Positions 25,922-40,497 of a stretch of 64,000 nt of DNA are shown one piece after another (within the stretch, counting starts at the first letter, position 1; each line of letters begins with the position of its first letter). The translations under genes were made by a program, and so were the position numbers. The stretch comes from Plasmodium malariae (lineage: Eukaryota > Apicomplexa > Aconoidasida > Haemosporida > Plasmodiidae). The notes under the pieces were generated by a model. That model had not been told where the DNA came from, ran no database searches, and worked only from the letters and a program-made list of their open reading frames with translations. The stretch covers positions 1 through 64,000 of the forward strand of contig NC_041781.1 in assembly GCF_900090045.1 (NCBI RefSeq), in the 5' to 3' direction.

Positions 25922-27833
25922 TACATTGTTCTATAAGTTAATACAACAAGTGCAAATCATAAAAATATTACTCCACTATTAATTTTAATTTAATAAATAT
26001 TATACTCTGAAAAAGGTAGTAACTTACAATAAAATGTAAATTATTAAAATAATATAATAATAAAAAATGAAAAAAAATAATATTTATGTAATAAAAATTA
26101 TGATAAATACTTTAGTTTCTCCGTAAGTTTATAAAATCATTTAGAGGTTATATTGTATTTAAATAATCTAATTTATACTCTACTATCTAATATATGAAAA
26201 AATTTATATTTCAAAACAAAAGGATGACTGAATTTTTATTTTTGTATAATCATTTTTAAAAATTATAATATTAATTATATTTAATTTATGTTATTAAATC
26301 TAAATGAAACGTTTTTCCTTTAATCATCGTATATATTTTTTAATTAAATATATATAAATGCGAAAATTTTTAAAAGAATAAGAAAACAAATTAAAAATAA
26401 AATTAATACAGAAATATTGCATATTAATTTAAAAACATATCAAATAAGTAAAATTTACAATTAAATTGCAGGACATAATGAGTACATAACAAATAAGAAT
26501 GAATAACAATATAGTCTACTATAATATAAGATTTAGTAATTGTTCTATTTATAATTTTATAACGAATATATATATCTTTTTTTTTGTTTTTTTTTTAAGG
26601 ACTTAGTTCCAGTAACATATTTTACAGTTACATCATCATAAATCTACATATATATATAAATAAAGAATATTTTATTAAAAATACTTTTCAGTAGTAAACA
26701 TAATATGCCAATAAAATCTCTTTAATAACGTATTGTAACCATATGAATTATAATTATAAGAATATTATATATATTATATATTATCGTAACCATCCGAAAT
26801 TTAGATTTATATCATTTTTTCCATCAAAAATTTCACGATACCATGTGAATAGTTAAAAATATGAAAAAAATAGGTAACCCTAAAATAATTTATTTAAGTT
26901 ACCGAAAAAACAAATTAAAAAATACAGAAATTAATATTATTATATATTTATTGCTTTTTCTCATATACTAACTTCGTTATAACATTCATGAATAGTCTTA
27001 TTTAGGTTATCGTAGTATTTTAAACAATATGAATATATAATACTCATATTATTGATTAAAGTTTCCATTTATAATTCTCTTTAATCTACTTAAAATTTTT
27101 ATAATATCGTATATATAAAAATTGTAAAATAAATTATTTAAAATAAGTGCACTGTATAAAAAATTCTTCTGTATACTTACTTAAGTTTAATTCTCTTCAA
27201 TGTTAGTAACACAAGTTATTCCAAAATATTTTTTAATATATTTTAAAAAAAAATTTTTATATTTATCTAAATTATTTATGTCTTATAAATTAAGAAGTCA
27301 TACGCAAATGCTTTAATTTACATTGAAATATTTAATTTTTCCCTTATTGAGCATGTATACTTACATTGATTATCTTTATATATATATCAATAAATTTTAT
27401 ATACTTTTCAAGTTATATCATTTTTATATTTATTTAATAATATTAATAATATTTAATACGAACAAAATAACATGATAAATAAAAAGTAATATTAAATTTC
27501 ATTTCACAAAATATGATTTCCATAGATATACTAGTTACACGTTCCAATATCCCCTCCAAATGGTATATTCATTTAAGAATCTAATTTTTATCGAATGTAC
27601 TGTATTATTTATATGGTTTAATATATAATTTACATAAAGAGATTATTATTTCTAAATTTCCACTAATATAAAATTGTTGAAAACTTTCACTTTTTTATAT
27701 ATCTAATACAAATTATTTGTTTCACTATCTCTAAAACCTTTCCATATTTCATACATAATTGTAGCCGTCGCTCTTATGCTAAAAAATATAATTGACTATG
27801 TAATAGTCATTTAAATAAATATGTTATACTTAA

Positions 27834-28031
27834 TGCAATAAATTTTGTACACAACTGGAAAACTTTAATAATAAATATCACATTCGTAAATATCATATGT
27901 TGCAGCACATAAGAATACATCTCTTAAAATATATTAATGAACTACATGAAGGTAATGGATCTCTAAGTTATACAATTTCAGTAAAATTATTATTTGTATG
28001 TTTACTAGCAGAAAAAAAAACAGCATCTTAA
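27834..28031 (+). pseudogene. Gene fossil homologous to the one at 52.8-53.1 kb
   Basis: A 65-codon open stretch on the plus strand contains QLENFNNKY, LKYINELHE and ISVK. It aligns without gaps to the minus-strand remnant at 52793..53116 (QLQKF-stop-NEY, LKYVNELHE, VSVK) over about 54 positions in the same frame, so the reading frame is probably real. The downstream LL-A-E-K versus LL-S-Y-K also lines up. There is no start or splice context and the flanks are full of stops, so this is a fragment. The family was not identified; it is not STP1, fam-l or fam-m. Confidence 0.4.
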
Positions 28032-31000
28032 ATTATGTTGTATGAAATTATATTTTTATTTTCATTAATTACATTAATATTCAGGTATTATTCTTCATGT
28101 TTCCCTTTTTCTAGTACTACAAATTAATTTATTCAAAAATCTGAATGTTCTACATGATATGTCTAATACCTTACTACAAGAAATTCCTGTTAAAATGATG
28201 TTGTACATACAAAAATGCAATTAATTAATACTAGATTACATGACTTGTACTTTGATTTGAGCTTTAGAGCTTTAATAAGAAAATATAAAAATATGTGTAT
28301 GAAAGAAATACCCAAATATAGATAAATTATTCTGAAAAAAATAGTTCATTTTCGATTAACATAAAGTAATACATAACATTTATTCTACAAAATTATAGTC
28401 TGCACGTTTTCAGTATATACATCTTGGTGCATATAAAAAAAAAACCCAAACAATTTAATAGAAATATATATTAAAAAAAATTTTAAAAAAAATGATTACA
28501 ACAATTTTTTTTAATAATGGCACTATAAATGTAATAGAATATGAGTGTTATTTTAATATAACTATAAACTTTTTTTATATTAATGTCCATGTAAAAGATT
28601 TAACAACGTAAAAAAAAGAAAATATTTGAAATTAAAGATAAATATTTTACTCAAATTTGTGGGTAATACAGACATAGAAATATAAACGAGAATTAATTTT
28701 AACTGAATAACCAATATCCAATAATTCCTTAACATTAAAATTCTTAGTATATATAATATTTATTATATGAATAGACATATAGCAAAAAGTACAAATTAAT
28801 AATTTAATAAACGTAATATTCTTAGTAGATGTAGTAAATAAGAAAAAGTATAATTAAAATCAAATAATAATTCTCAATATTAACAACATGTCTTCTGTTA
28901 ATTTACTATTTTTACATAAATAATAATTTTTACACTAAGATAATTAAATTACTAGATATGCTATATATTAGAGACCACAAAATTTGAAATATGCATACTA
29001 GAACAATAGAATTTTATGAAGAATAAATTATACATAAAAAAATCTTACTTATATCAATAAAATGATATGACACTAATTAAATTATTAAAATAATATCACA
29101 TATTTTATATTGCATTATTCTTTATAAATTTATCTTATTTATTTTTCGTTAAAATACTTACTATAATAAGTTTGCTTTATAATATGATAAGACTATATAG
29201 TTATATGCATAAATAAATATATATTAGTAAAATTAAGTCCTAATTAACATAAAAATAAACTTTTTTATTTTATTTTTAAGGTGTATTATTATTTAAAACA
29301 GTTTATACTATAAAAATATGTTAAGAATTATTAACTCCACATTGAATAACATGAACTATAAATTTAAATACATAAGTATCATTTTATAATAATAGATACT
29401 AAAACTTTTTTATTGTATTTTTGTATATATTAAATAAAAAAAACTATAAATTATTATTTTAATATGTCCATTTGTCTATGTACATCTACTTTTACATATG
29501 TTTCCACTTATAAGCTATTATACATTTTATTCATTTAGCATTTCTACTAGCTTATATTGTTTTAATATTTTACATGAAGATATAAATGTTATTATATTAA
29601 ATATTAACTTTAAATAAAAATTCAAGCAGCATATTCATAATATTATGAAGAAAACTTCATTAATTCATATGAATTGTTATTTATTTTGTATTATTTTTAA
29701 ATAAATCAAAAATAATATATAAATTCAAGTACTATAAAAAAATTCTAATTATATAATGAAAAATATAATTAAAAATACATAAACAAAGAAAAAAAATATT
29801 TTTTTGTAAATATTTTAAAACTAAATTTACGTATTTTTTATTGAAATAATTTCAAGTGTTTCAAAGAATCATATACTATTTTTTGTTTCCAAATTATTTC
29901 ACAATTATATGCTCACTATATAAATTATATTTACATATATTTATAAAATATATTCAAAAACGGAAATATAAATGAAATTTATTTTAAAACATAATAAGTT
30001 ATTTTTATGTATATTCTACTATATACAGTTATTAATATATTTAAAAAAATAAATTGAAAAAAATATATGATATTAAAATAAAAAGAACAGAACATTGAAC
30101 AAATAAATTCTATATAAATACATTAAAGCATAAAATTAATTTAATATATAACTCATTATTATAAATTATTTATTCAAAATAACCATAATAACGTAATTTT
30201 ATATCTAAGTTAATCAGTAACAGAAATTTATAATTAGTATATTTTTGTTTAATCTTCCGATCGTTCTTTATCTAATATGTACTTATTTCAAAGGAAACAT
30301 TAGAATATGTAATAATATATGTACGTATTAATATAATAACCTATGTTGTTGGTTATAAGTTAAAACTTTTCTGTAATTTAATGTGATTATGCGCGTCATA
30401 AAAAGAATTATAAATAATATACAATTTTTTTTATTTTGTATACTAAATAAATATTTGTTATAAAAAAAAATTTATTTTATGATGGTTAAATGTATAAACA
30501 ATCAAAAAAGTATATAATGTATTTTTAATCTACTTATTAGAATATATCTATCAAAAATTAATGAAAAATAATTACAAAGCTTTATTATTTTTTTTTTAAT
30601 GTAATTTAATATATTACTCTATTTACATTCAGTTATTATTTTAATATTTTTTATTACAAAATTATAATATATTTTACATTTCTTCAACAATATATTATAA
30701 ATTATTTTGTTGTAATTATTTATTAATTATATTTCACGGTTATAATAAGTAGCCAAGCATATTTTTATTAATTATTACACCAAAATATACTTTTCGTTAA
30801 TTAAAATATTGTCTGAATAAAATGATTCTTCTATAAAAGTGATATTTATCCCATAAAAAAGAAAATAAATCTTTAATAAAATATACTTTATTAAGATTAT
30901 TCTACTGAATAATATATACCAGAAATAAAGAAACTTTGATTAAAATATATAAATATAATATTAAGTATCACAGTCACATTTTAATAAGTACTTTCCATAA

Positions 31001-31169
31001 AAATAGCAACAATTTAGTATAATTTATATATTATTAATTCTGATTCGTACTTACAATGTGATAAATGTTTAAAAAAGTTAACAAAAAAATTATAATACTA
31101 TAAAGGTCTCTACCAAAAATAAATAAGAAAAAATAAGAGAAAAAAAAAAAAAATATATATATGGTATCC

Positions 31170-31200
31170 GCACTAATAATTATTTGGTTTACAGATCATA
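31170..31200 (+). promoter_or_regulatory. Conserved block upstream of STP1 gene 31712..34252
   Basis: The text ctaataattatttggtttac lies within a block 512-542 bases upstream of the ATG. The block is nearly identical to 55801..55830 at exactly the same distance from the third STP1, and recognisable before the second. Confidence 0.5.
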
Positions 31201-31711
31201 TATTCCGAAAACAAAGTAAGAATAGAAAAAATCGAATACATTAATATAGGTAATAATACTTATATTTATATGTTTGTATTAAAAAAAAAAATTCATTATA
31301 TATATTGATAATATTTTTACAGATTAACTTTTATATTACATGTTGATATAACTTTTATGTACTTCTTTATTGTTAATATCTTGACTTTTTGTTTATAAAG
31401 AGAATATTATTTGTTCATAAAAATATATATATTGCTATTCATTGATACAAAAATATCGTTAGAATTCATCTCCATTTATAATATATTAACATATAGTAAA
31501 AGCAGATAAGAAGCGTACAAAATAAATAGTAATGTATTCAATTATTTTATAGGAAAAACTTAAATTCTTATGAAAATTATTATTTTATAATTTTTTATTA
31601 TATAAAAATATTAATCTAAATTTACACTAGAAATAAATAAAAAGATACCAATTTGTATTTTTATTTCAGATTATTTTATTGAACAAACTGCAATATTAAC
31701 TTAGAATCCAT

Positions 31712-34252
31712 ATGGATTCTTGTTTTTCCTCGGTAATATTCATTGCTTTTTATGATGCTTAATTTTATTTATAAGTAATTTATAATAAAGTAAGTGTTTA
31801 TACATATCTAACTTAAAAATAATAGCTTATATAATTTTTAATAATTTCTTTGTTTTTAGTATGTTCCTATTTTCGGAAATGATTTGTTGAGATTCCTTAC
31901 AAAAACTGAATTTAAAAAGATTATAACACATGTACAAGAAAAAACTAATTCCTTGAAAAATGAAAAGAATAAGCAAAATTTCCGGCGTGTATGCCTAGAA
32001 TTGGCTGAATATCTAATTAACAAAAAGAAAAATCCACTACATTTTGAAAAACAAGATAAGTGGGAATTAGCACTAAAGCACTGGTTACAAAATTACTTTA
32101 AAGTGCGAACTAGACATGGCATATGTCCTATGATTATGGAAGAAGAAAATAAAAATATTTTAAATTTAATATATGAAGCAGAAGATTTCTGTTCTGAAAA
32201 AAACAGAAAAAAACCAAATTGCATTAATACTGATAAACGTAGTAACAAGAAATGTGATAGTGCATGTTTAAGTAAAATTCAGGCTTATAATGCATGGATT
32301 AATAATAGGAAGATTCATTTTATAAATAATGCAGATATAATTAATAGAAAATGCCAAAAAGAAAATTCATTATTACCATTTCCAAATAATTCTTGCAACG
32401 TTCTTAATGATAAAACATTCGAAGAAATTCCTCAGTGCGAAACCTCAGATCCACCTATACTTAAGCACAATGAAATAAAAAAAGAAGAAAAACCTTCAAC
32501 TGAACAAGATTTAACTGTATCTAAAGAGGAATATTCTCAAATATCTCCAATTCAAACCGAAGCAATAAATACAGATCATACTCAGTCTTCATCCGAACCT
32601 CAAGAACAAGTTCAGATACCATCAATTGAATCTACAGATACACAAAATGTAGCAGGTTCTGCAGAACTTCTACCAGTTGTTACATCAATATTTCTACCAA
32701 ATCATGAAATATTATCTTCAGGAACATCGGCAGAATCTGTATCAGCTCCTTCAGATACTGAAACCCTAATGTTACCCAATGATCAAGGAATTATTGCATC
32801 ATTTCCTAAAGAATTAGAACCTGTCTCTAGCACCCTTATTTCCCCTGCTCTCAATAATACACCAGGTATAACTAATATTCCCCATTATTTTAATTTTTTT
32901 AATAATTACATTAAATAATATATATATATTTAAGAACATACTACAGGTCAAGAAGAAAATGCTCATAGCCCAAGCATATCATCTATTCTAATAAGCTTTA
33001 TGATTATTATTGTATTTTCCTTTTTTATTAAAGTTAGATAAAACATAAGTATTAAAAATATTTCAACCATTCAATTATGTCCGTAATCTATTTTAAATAT
33101 CTGCATCTTTTTTCTTTTTTGTAGTACGCTTTAATAGGATTATTAAAAAAAAAAAAAAGTATAAAAAGAAGACAAGTAAAATTACTTCGAATACTAATAC
33201 CTTCACATTCTAACAAAAACAAACAAATTTTAACGCATGTTCATCCAGAAAATACAATATATGATGAGGAAAAAATCATAAAAAAATTAAAAATACATGA
33301 ACATGATATGATAAAAAATATAAAGTCGTCAAAGCAAAAAAAGGATAGATTTAAAACCATTATAGAAGTACATATGGAAGTACTCGAAGAATTCAGAAAT
33401 GAAGAATGGGAACACAAAAAAGGAGAATTTTTAGAGTTATGCCTAGAAGTGTTTGAAGAAGAGGAATATAGAACATATCCTAATTTGATTAATGGAGAAC
33501 TGATAATGGAAAATACTAAAAGTATTAATGACATTGAAAAACAAAAAATTTTATGCAATAAATGGATAAAAGAACATAGAAATATTTCTGAAAAATTAAA
33601 AAAAACAGTATGGTTTAATTATTTGAAAAATGAATGGAAAAAAGAAAAAGCTTCCATAAAAGAAACTGAAGAATTAAAAATGAATTTTTCAATTGAAATT
33701 CAAAAAATTTCATTTTCAGAAAAAGAAAAGGATTTATGGAGAGAGTGGATATCAAAAAATCATATGATTATAGATCGATACTTGGAACAGGAATGGGATG
33801 AAGAATTGACACAAGAATTGCTCAATATGATAGATGAGTGTGTAAATGAAGAATTTAAAAATAATATTTCACTTCTAAATACACAAGAGTTACAGCAGAA
33901 GGTATGTTATGACGAATTATATAAATATATAAAAAAAAAATTAATAGCAAAATTGTGTATACTAGTATTCATGATGGTATTGGAAGAATGCAAAAAAGAA
34001 GATTTTATAGAAAATGAGGGATTACATTTGGATAGTTACATAAATGACTGGACAACAGAAGTAAACTTAGGGAGAAAATCAGATGTTACAAAAGAAATAA
34101 TTGAATATAATAGCAATGTTTTAGAAAATACAGAAAATACAAAAATTCCTGCTTATACAGGGGGGGAAGGTCTTAGACAGGAAATAGAAAAATGGGTAAG
34201 AATAGAAGATACACCGGAGAATTCCATATATAACGAGAACATAGTAGAATAA
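31712..34252 (+). CDS. STP1: STP1 protein, four exons, 746 aa
   Basis: Exons are 31712..31732, 31860..32865, 32947..33032 and 33125..34252; introns are 127, 81 and 92 bases, all GT-AG with compatible phases. Exon 1 encodes only MDSCFSS. Exon 2 (residues 8-343) is the outer domain: a Cys-bearing N-terminal part (motifs CLELAEYLI, GICPMIMEEE, EDFC, CDSACLSKIQAYNAWI) and then a Pro/Ser/Thr/Glu-rich, low-complexity stalk. Exon 3 carries the single transmembrane helix (about 354-371). Exon 4 (372-746) is cytoplasmic, very Lys/Glu-rich, with spaced Trp residues (EEWEHKKGEF, CNKWIKEHRN, KDLWREWISKNH), as in the tryptophan-rich inner region shared by STP1 and SURFIN-type proteins. No cleavable signal peptide is visible. 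It is expected at the infected-cell or merozoite surface; the precise role is unknown. The frame is unbroken, including across a 14-base A run at the start of exon 4. Confidence 0.9.
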
Positions 34253-37200
34253 TTTTACTAAATTCTGGAAAAATACATTATATAAATTCATAATTCACAT
34301 CCAAAAAATAATAGAACGATATTTATGTATAATCGGATGGTGTTTATAAAACGTATTTCATACACTTAACGAAATCTAAAGGGATCATTAATAAAAGTTT
34401 ATTAATTAATGAATAACATAGAAAAGGAAATTAGATGTGAAATGTAAAATTTTTAACACAGTTATCTTAAAAATATTCATATTATATATACTTATTTTAA
34501 TTTAGGTAATAATAACTATTATAAAGTTATAAAGTTATATAATACCTAATATAATATATGTATCAAAATTCTAATAAATATATCTATATATAAATTAATA
34601 CTAATATTTTCCAAAAAGGTTGGAAGAAAAATTAATATTTTGAAAAATAAAAAAAAGCAAAAATAATAATTTTTAAATATTTTTATGAAATCAAAAAAAT
34701 AAAAGCTAAATATGAATATATATGTAAATTAAAAGGTATTAAATTCATATGCTTCAACATTTTTTTAAAACAAAAAGGAAATAAAAGAACATATAATTAT
34801 TTTGTAGAAATTTTAAAAAATATTATATATCTTTTATATTTTCCCTTTTGGTTAAACTTAAAATTTCATTAATATTATGTTATGTTAATAAAAAATATTG
34901 ACTTACATTTCATTTACGCTTTAATGATAATTTATATATTTTGACGTTCAAATTTTTTTTTTTTTGGTTTTTGTAATTACAGAATAATTCTTTTAATTTT
35001 TCATTTTAGTTAATAAAATTACTGTATATTTTTCTTTTACATATTATTTTCCTATTATAACTGTATATATATATATATTTATTTATTTTTATATTTATAA
35101 TATAAATTAATATTAGTCTCATAGTGCTAAAGTATAAGATACATTTTTATATGTAATAATTTTTTGTTGTTACCATATACCACAAAAATAATTATATTAT
35201 AAATTTTTATTTGATTCAATCTATTTAGCAAATAATATTATATCTCCATTTTGTTTAACGTTTCGATAATATAATTAATTCAGTAATTATATTAATAATT
35301 AAAATAAAAAAATATATATTTTTCTTATTTATTATAATTATCACGAGAGGTCAATAAAATCATAAGCTAAATACATATTCCATTCTTCTTAATATTCTAT
35401 CCTTATAGTGCATAAAAAACGTATATTATTATGTATTCATAATATTTTATTTATAAAATAATTACCTTTAATTAATAATATAAACGTTATCTAAGTATCA
35501 TGGATAGTGAATAAAATCATTTGAATTTAGATATTATCACATTATATTACCATTAAAAAAACAGATTTGCTTTTATAGTATAGTATCATAACGTACAAAA
35601 GAAACTTTTCAATAAGTACTTTTATGCTTTACCACATAAGATAATGAGTATATACATATTTAATCAATATAAAGCATACATTGTAAGCACAATATATATT
35701 AGCGTTCTCTTTTATATTTTTTAAATGAATTTCCAATACATTTTTTAGTTTACCTATAATCTCTTAAAATTATTGTGAGTATATTAAATATATATTAAAA
35801 ACTAATAATTGTAAAACAATATTATCATACATAAACATATAAAAACAATTATAAATTGATGTAAATGTCATTATATTAATGCTTAAATATATTCCAAAAT
35901 ATATTTTGTATTTTTTCAAAATGTCTATTTTATTTAAAGAAACATATTTTAAAATTGAAGAAAGACATATTAATATTATAAATAAAAAAATTTGATAAAA
36001 AGAGAAAATAATTATATTATTTATATTAAAAATAGTAATGTAATAAAAGAAGAAGTATCGAATATCCATAGCAGAATAATTATTTAAAAGTACTTTATTT
36101 TATAATTATATAATTATATTAACTTCTAAATTATTCGTGAAGACAATTCATTGAATAAATATACGAATAAGAAAAAATAACTTTTCTTTTTTGTTTCATA
36201 TAATTTGAAATAAGAATATTTTGTTAGATTGAATGGAATATGGAGAGGATACATTTTTTTATAACATAAAAAATAATTTCATTATTTTCCTCTTTTACTA
36301 CTATATTTTTCTGTTCTTGAAAATTATTATTGTGTTGATATATATTTAAATTTAATTTATTAATATATTCTTTAAATATTTAAAAAATAATAGAAATATA
36401 TAGTACAATTATTAATATATGTATATTTCTATATAAAACATATTAAAGAAAATTTGTCAAAAGTCTATTATTGTTAGAACTAGTCACAATAATAAAATAA
36501 TAAATAAGTATAACTTTTCATTTAATTTTAATTGCTTAGAATATATATATTAGTAAACAACTATAAATAATCCATTCGAAAAAATAATATTATTTCATTA
36601 TATATTTATAATTCCCCAATTCTTCCATTAAAAACAAAAAAAGAAGTTTGTTAAAAAGACTTTAGTAATAAATATATTATATAATATATTTCTAATAAAA
36701 CTTATTTTATATAATAAAAGTTATGATTTTTTTTTTGAGTAAAATATACATAATGTAGAATAATACATTCACTTCGTTTGATTATATACAAAGATAAACA
36801 TTTTTATTTTCAACATAATGTCAACGAAGTAACTTACTCATCAAGTCTACCTTTAATTATTTTAGAATTGAACAAGGTAAAAAATAGAACATAAATATTT
36901 TTCAATTAGAATATCAATTGTAATATAGATAATTTAAATTATACTAATTTTTATATTATATATTAATTTTGATTCAATACATACATATTTAATAACAATT
37001 TACTTTAAACACTCAACATTATATATTAAGCAATAATATTTATCTATTCTGAAACAATAATTTATAGTACAAAATGAAAATCATTAAAACATTTAAATGT
37101 ACAAAAAAGATAAAAACTTAATTTATTAATATTCGTACAAAAATGATACCTTATACAAATGTGTATTTATAAAATTATATATATAATAAATAATACTATA

Positions 37201-37285
37201 AGGTATATAACAGTATAGATATTACATATAATATATTCTATTAATAATTAATTTGTGTGAAAATTCAAATTACTTTTTGTTCATT
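34253..37285. other. AT-rich spacer between STP1 and the second fam doublet
   Basis: The 99-codon frame at 35770..36069 is almost entirely Ile/Phe/Leu/Asn/Tyr and is taken as chance. The fam downstream block lies at 36484..36540. Confidence 0.5.
36484..36540. repeat. Downstream homology block of the fam genes (copy 3)
   Basis: A cacaataataaaataataaa core and ttttaattgcttaga lie 746 bases past the stop of the fam-m gene at 37286. Confidence 0.4.
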
Positions 37286-38163
37286 TTACTCCATCATCAA
37301 CTTAATTTTTTGATATTTTTCATTATTTCTTAAGATCTTATAAATAGCTATTATAATCAAGACTGCTAACATAATGAACGTTACTAAAAATAATAATATA
37401 TAAGCATTTGTTTCACTACCTAAACCTAGCGTACTTTCAAGAAAAGATAAAATATCATTTTTTTCTGTGACACTACCATCGGAAAGCCCAAATGCACTGG
37501 ATACCGGTAATCCTATTCCCAATAGAAAAAAAACTAATAATATGGCAATTCCAAATTTATAACTTCTAAATTTTATTTTTTTTAAAGATATATCACCAAT
37601 TCTGTTCTTTTTTTCTAGAGAAGTATCATAATCTTTTTTTTTTACCCATTTCTTTTGAAAATGGAAATGTTTTCCATCAAACATTCCATTATTATAATCT
37701 ATAACTTCTGTGTAATATTGTGCTTTATTTAATGAACATTTATATGATTGATTATTTTTTCTCTTAGTCCCTCCTTCATTAGTAGATGTGATTTTTTGTC
37801 CAATGACTTCATTATTGGGAAACTTTCCTTTTAACCATAGATTATTTGAATCATTATCCTCTTTATATTTTGATAGTAATCTATAATTTCTTGTATATGT
37901 TTCCCTATCATAGTTACACATTCGATCCAAAGATTTGTTAAATATAAACTAAAAAATCAAAGTAAATATATATGTTTAATAAGAATAAACATACCAATTG
38001 TAAAATATTATTTTAATAAATGTAAAACAGAAAAAATATAAATAATAATAAATATACTTATTTGATGACATTATACCACATAATTGTTAAAATTGCATAT
38101 CCATGATATAATGGCAAACATGCCAATTCTAATAAATATGTTTAGCGTAATTTTGTTTTTCAT
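37286..38163 (-). CDS. fam-m-type exported membrane protein, two exons, 249 aa
   Basis: Exons are 38077..38163 and 37286..37948, with a 128-base intron (donor GTATAA, acceptor TTTTTAG). The 29-residue signal exon starts MKNKITLNIF, differing from the usual MEQK/MEKK opening. Residues 52-56 are RLLSK. The fam-m signature YYTEVIDYNNGMFDGKHFHF (about 107-126) is followed by QKKWVKKKDYD and KKIKFRSYKFG. Transmembrane segments lie near 161-181 and 210-233, separated by a Ser/Gly/Glu-rich loop, and the tail is KILRNNEKYQKIKLMME. It forms a doublet with the fam-l gene 3.1 kb upstream on the same strand. Confidence 0.88.
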
Positions 38164-38556
38164 TATAAAGTTCTTTAACACTATAATATATTAATGAGAA
38201 AATTAACCATAATATAATGTATTTCTAGTAACAAACAGTTCTATACTTATTAAAAAATTTTTTTTTTACTCTTCTATTATAAATATATAAAAAAAAGTAC
38301 AAAAATATGATTGATTATACCACATATAAAAAGTAAAATAATATTAAAAATATATCATTTAAAATATAACATAATATTATTTTAAAATAAAAATAAGTTA
38401 CATAAAAATAAATTAATTAGAACTTATTCAAAAATATTTTAATATATATTTAATTTAAGATAGTGTACTAATTAGTAATACATTTTATTATTTTTAAAGT
38501 AAACATAGAAATAATTATGTGAATTCTTATTATATGTAAATATTGAGTTTGTCTAC

Positions 38557-38580
38557 GATAGAGAATGTAGGGAACATATG
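38557..38580 (-). promoter_or_regulatory. Conserved upstream element of fam-m gene 37286..38163
   Basis: The text gatagagaatgtagggaac lies 394-417 bases upstream of the ATG and is preceded by tattgagttt, a flank also seen at the 22.5 kb copy. Confidence 0.45.
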
Positions 38581-40440
38581 AATAATATATTCCTATATGT
38601 ATTAACATAAAAATTACTAATTTTAGGAATGTTATCCCAATAATAATTCTGAATTCGTAAACATTGTATTTATGAAAAACGGGTTATATTTTATAAAACG
38701 TTAATTATTATAATAATATAATAACTGAAATAATAATTTATTGAAACAGCAATTGTATTATGATGATTATAATACATGCATTACTTTATCATCAAAAAGA
38801 ATATATTATTTTGTATAATTCTTTTAAAATGAAGAATATATATGATACCAACTAATCATTTAAGTAATATCGCCTATAAAAGTAAATATGTATATATTTT
38901 TTATATATGTACCATTATTTTTAAAAATTACAATTATTAATTTAGTTTAATTTATTCCGTTAATTATAAATAAAAAATCATTATATTCAACCATATTATT
39001 TTATAATTTTTTTTTTTTAAATATATATATTTATATAATATACAAATGCAGTAAAAAAGTATAAGAAAAAAAAACCACTGAAGTTAAAATTTTTATCGAA
39101 ATATTACAAGCAATTATATTAATTAAAGAATATTTCAAATTAAATAAATGTGCAAATATGTATGATATGTATAGTGTATAATATTACCATGAAAAATAAG
39201 AAAGTACAATATAATTTACTAAAATGCATGTTTTGTTAATTTTGCTTTTGTTATTTTTAGGATTTTCATGTTATTTTTTAGATATTCCTTTAAGAATTAG
39301 TAATGTTATGAATATAATTTAGAGAAGTACCTTAATAAAACAACATAAACATAATAACAAATAATATTTTATTAAATAAACTATTAACAATAAAAAACGT
39401 TATACCTCATTATTTATGTTTTTTGTGTGTAATCCTAATAGTGATAATTATTAATATATTATACGCACAATAAATATTTGTAACAGCCTAAAATATTATG
39501 TTAAATTATAGTTCTCATTAAAAAATATTATTTTTACAAGGTAACATTAAAAAAAAGTGAAAATATTACAACAGTTAAAGTCAATGCATTCACATAGTTT
39601 TACATTAATTATACATTTATCTTAATATATATGAAGGCTTCTTTTTATCTACCCTTAATGGTTACATGATTTGTACATTTTATATTTTAAGTGGAAGATA
39701 ATATTTCTATATAAAACATAATGCAACCTATTTTAAAAACCAATAATAACTAATATATATATTTTAAATTTAATTACGAGAAATGAACTCACTATATATT
39801 ATAATCCTTTAAACAATAAATTATAAATATACTTTTTCTGTTTTGGTAATATTTGTGATTTCTAAATATTTTTTTAGCCTTGTCGTTTAAAAATAATCCA
39901 CGTTTTTTTAAATTATATATGATTTTACTTATTTAATCACTAATATACAAATATGTTAATATCCTTATAAAATATTTATTTCTGTCCTTAATAAAAATTT
40001 ATACCACAACAGAATTAGAATATTATAAATGTATATTCTCATAAAACTCTTAATGTATATTCTATTGTATGTACCTTCAATAACATTTTTTTCAATTCGT
40101 TATTTTAATTTAATTATTTATACTAATTATTGCATTTTTAGTAGATAACGTATTGAAAACTATAATTACATAGAGAAGTTCTTTTTTTTTCTTCAGTATT
40201 ATTATCTAAAATGTATTGAAATTATTTTTACATTTACCTAGTATATTTTACTACTTTTTTTTTCTTATTTTGGAACAGTAAATAATTCTTTAATATTTTT
40301 AGTATAAAATTATTACATTTATTTCATTAAATTAAACTTTATATATTGTAAATAATATAAAATATATATTCTCTATATGTAAAGTATTAATATAGTATAT
40401 ATTTATTTAATGTTTATCACATAGAAATGTCACTTTAATT

Positions 40441-40497
40441 CACAAGAATAACAAAATAATAAATTGGATAACTGTTCATTTAATTCTGAATACATAG
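40441..40497. repeat. Downstream homology block of the fam genes (copy 4)
   Basis: An aataacaaaataataaattg core followed by aactgttcatttaattctga lies about 750 bases past the stop of the fam-l gene at 41246. Confidence 0.4.

Larger units (their letters stand above)
25493..31711. other. Long spacer between the fam genes and the first STP1
   Basis: Contains the fam-m upstream element (25889..25921), a gene fossil (27834..28031) and, at its right end, the STP1 upstream block (31170..31200). Parts of 27.5-28.3 kb on both strands have short coding-like frames. No intact gene. Confidence 0.5.

Noticed and set aside
33125..33170. Suspected frameshift in the A run of the first STP1 exon 4
   Set aside because: Fourteen A bases keep the frame from YALIGLL into the RRQVKLLRIL stretch.
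33241..33558. Antisense frame opposite STP1 exon 4
   Set aside because: Shadow of the Lys/Glu-rich sense frame; the same kind occurs at 46991..47413, 48259..48465, 56722..56910, 57802..58110 and 58509..58770.
35770..36069. 99-codon minus-strand open frame
   Set aside because: Almost wholly Ile/Phe/Leu/Asn/Tyr, as expected from AT-rich noise; no partner exon or homology recognised.
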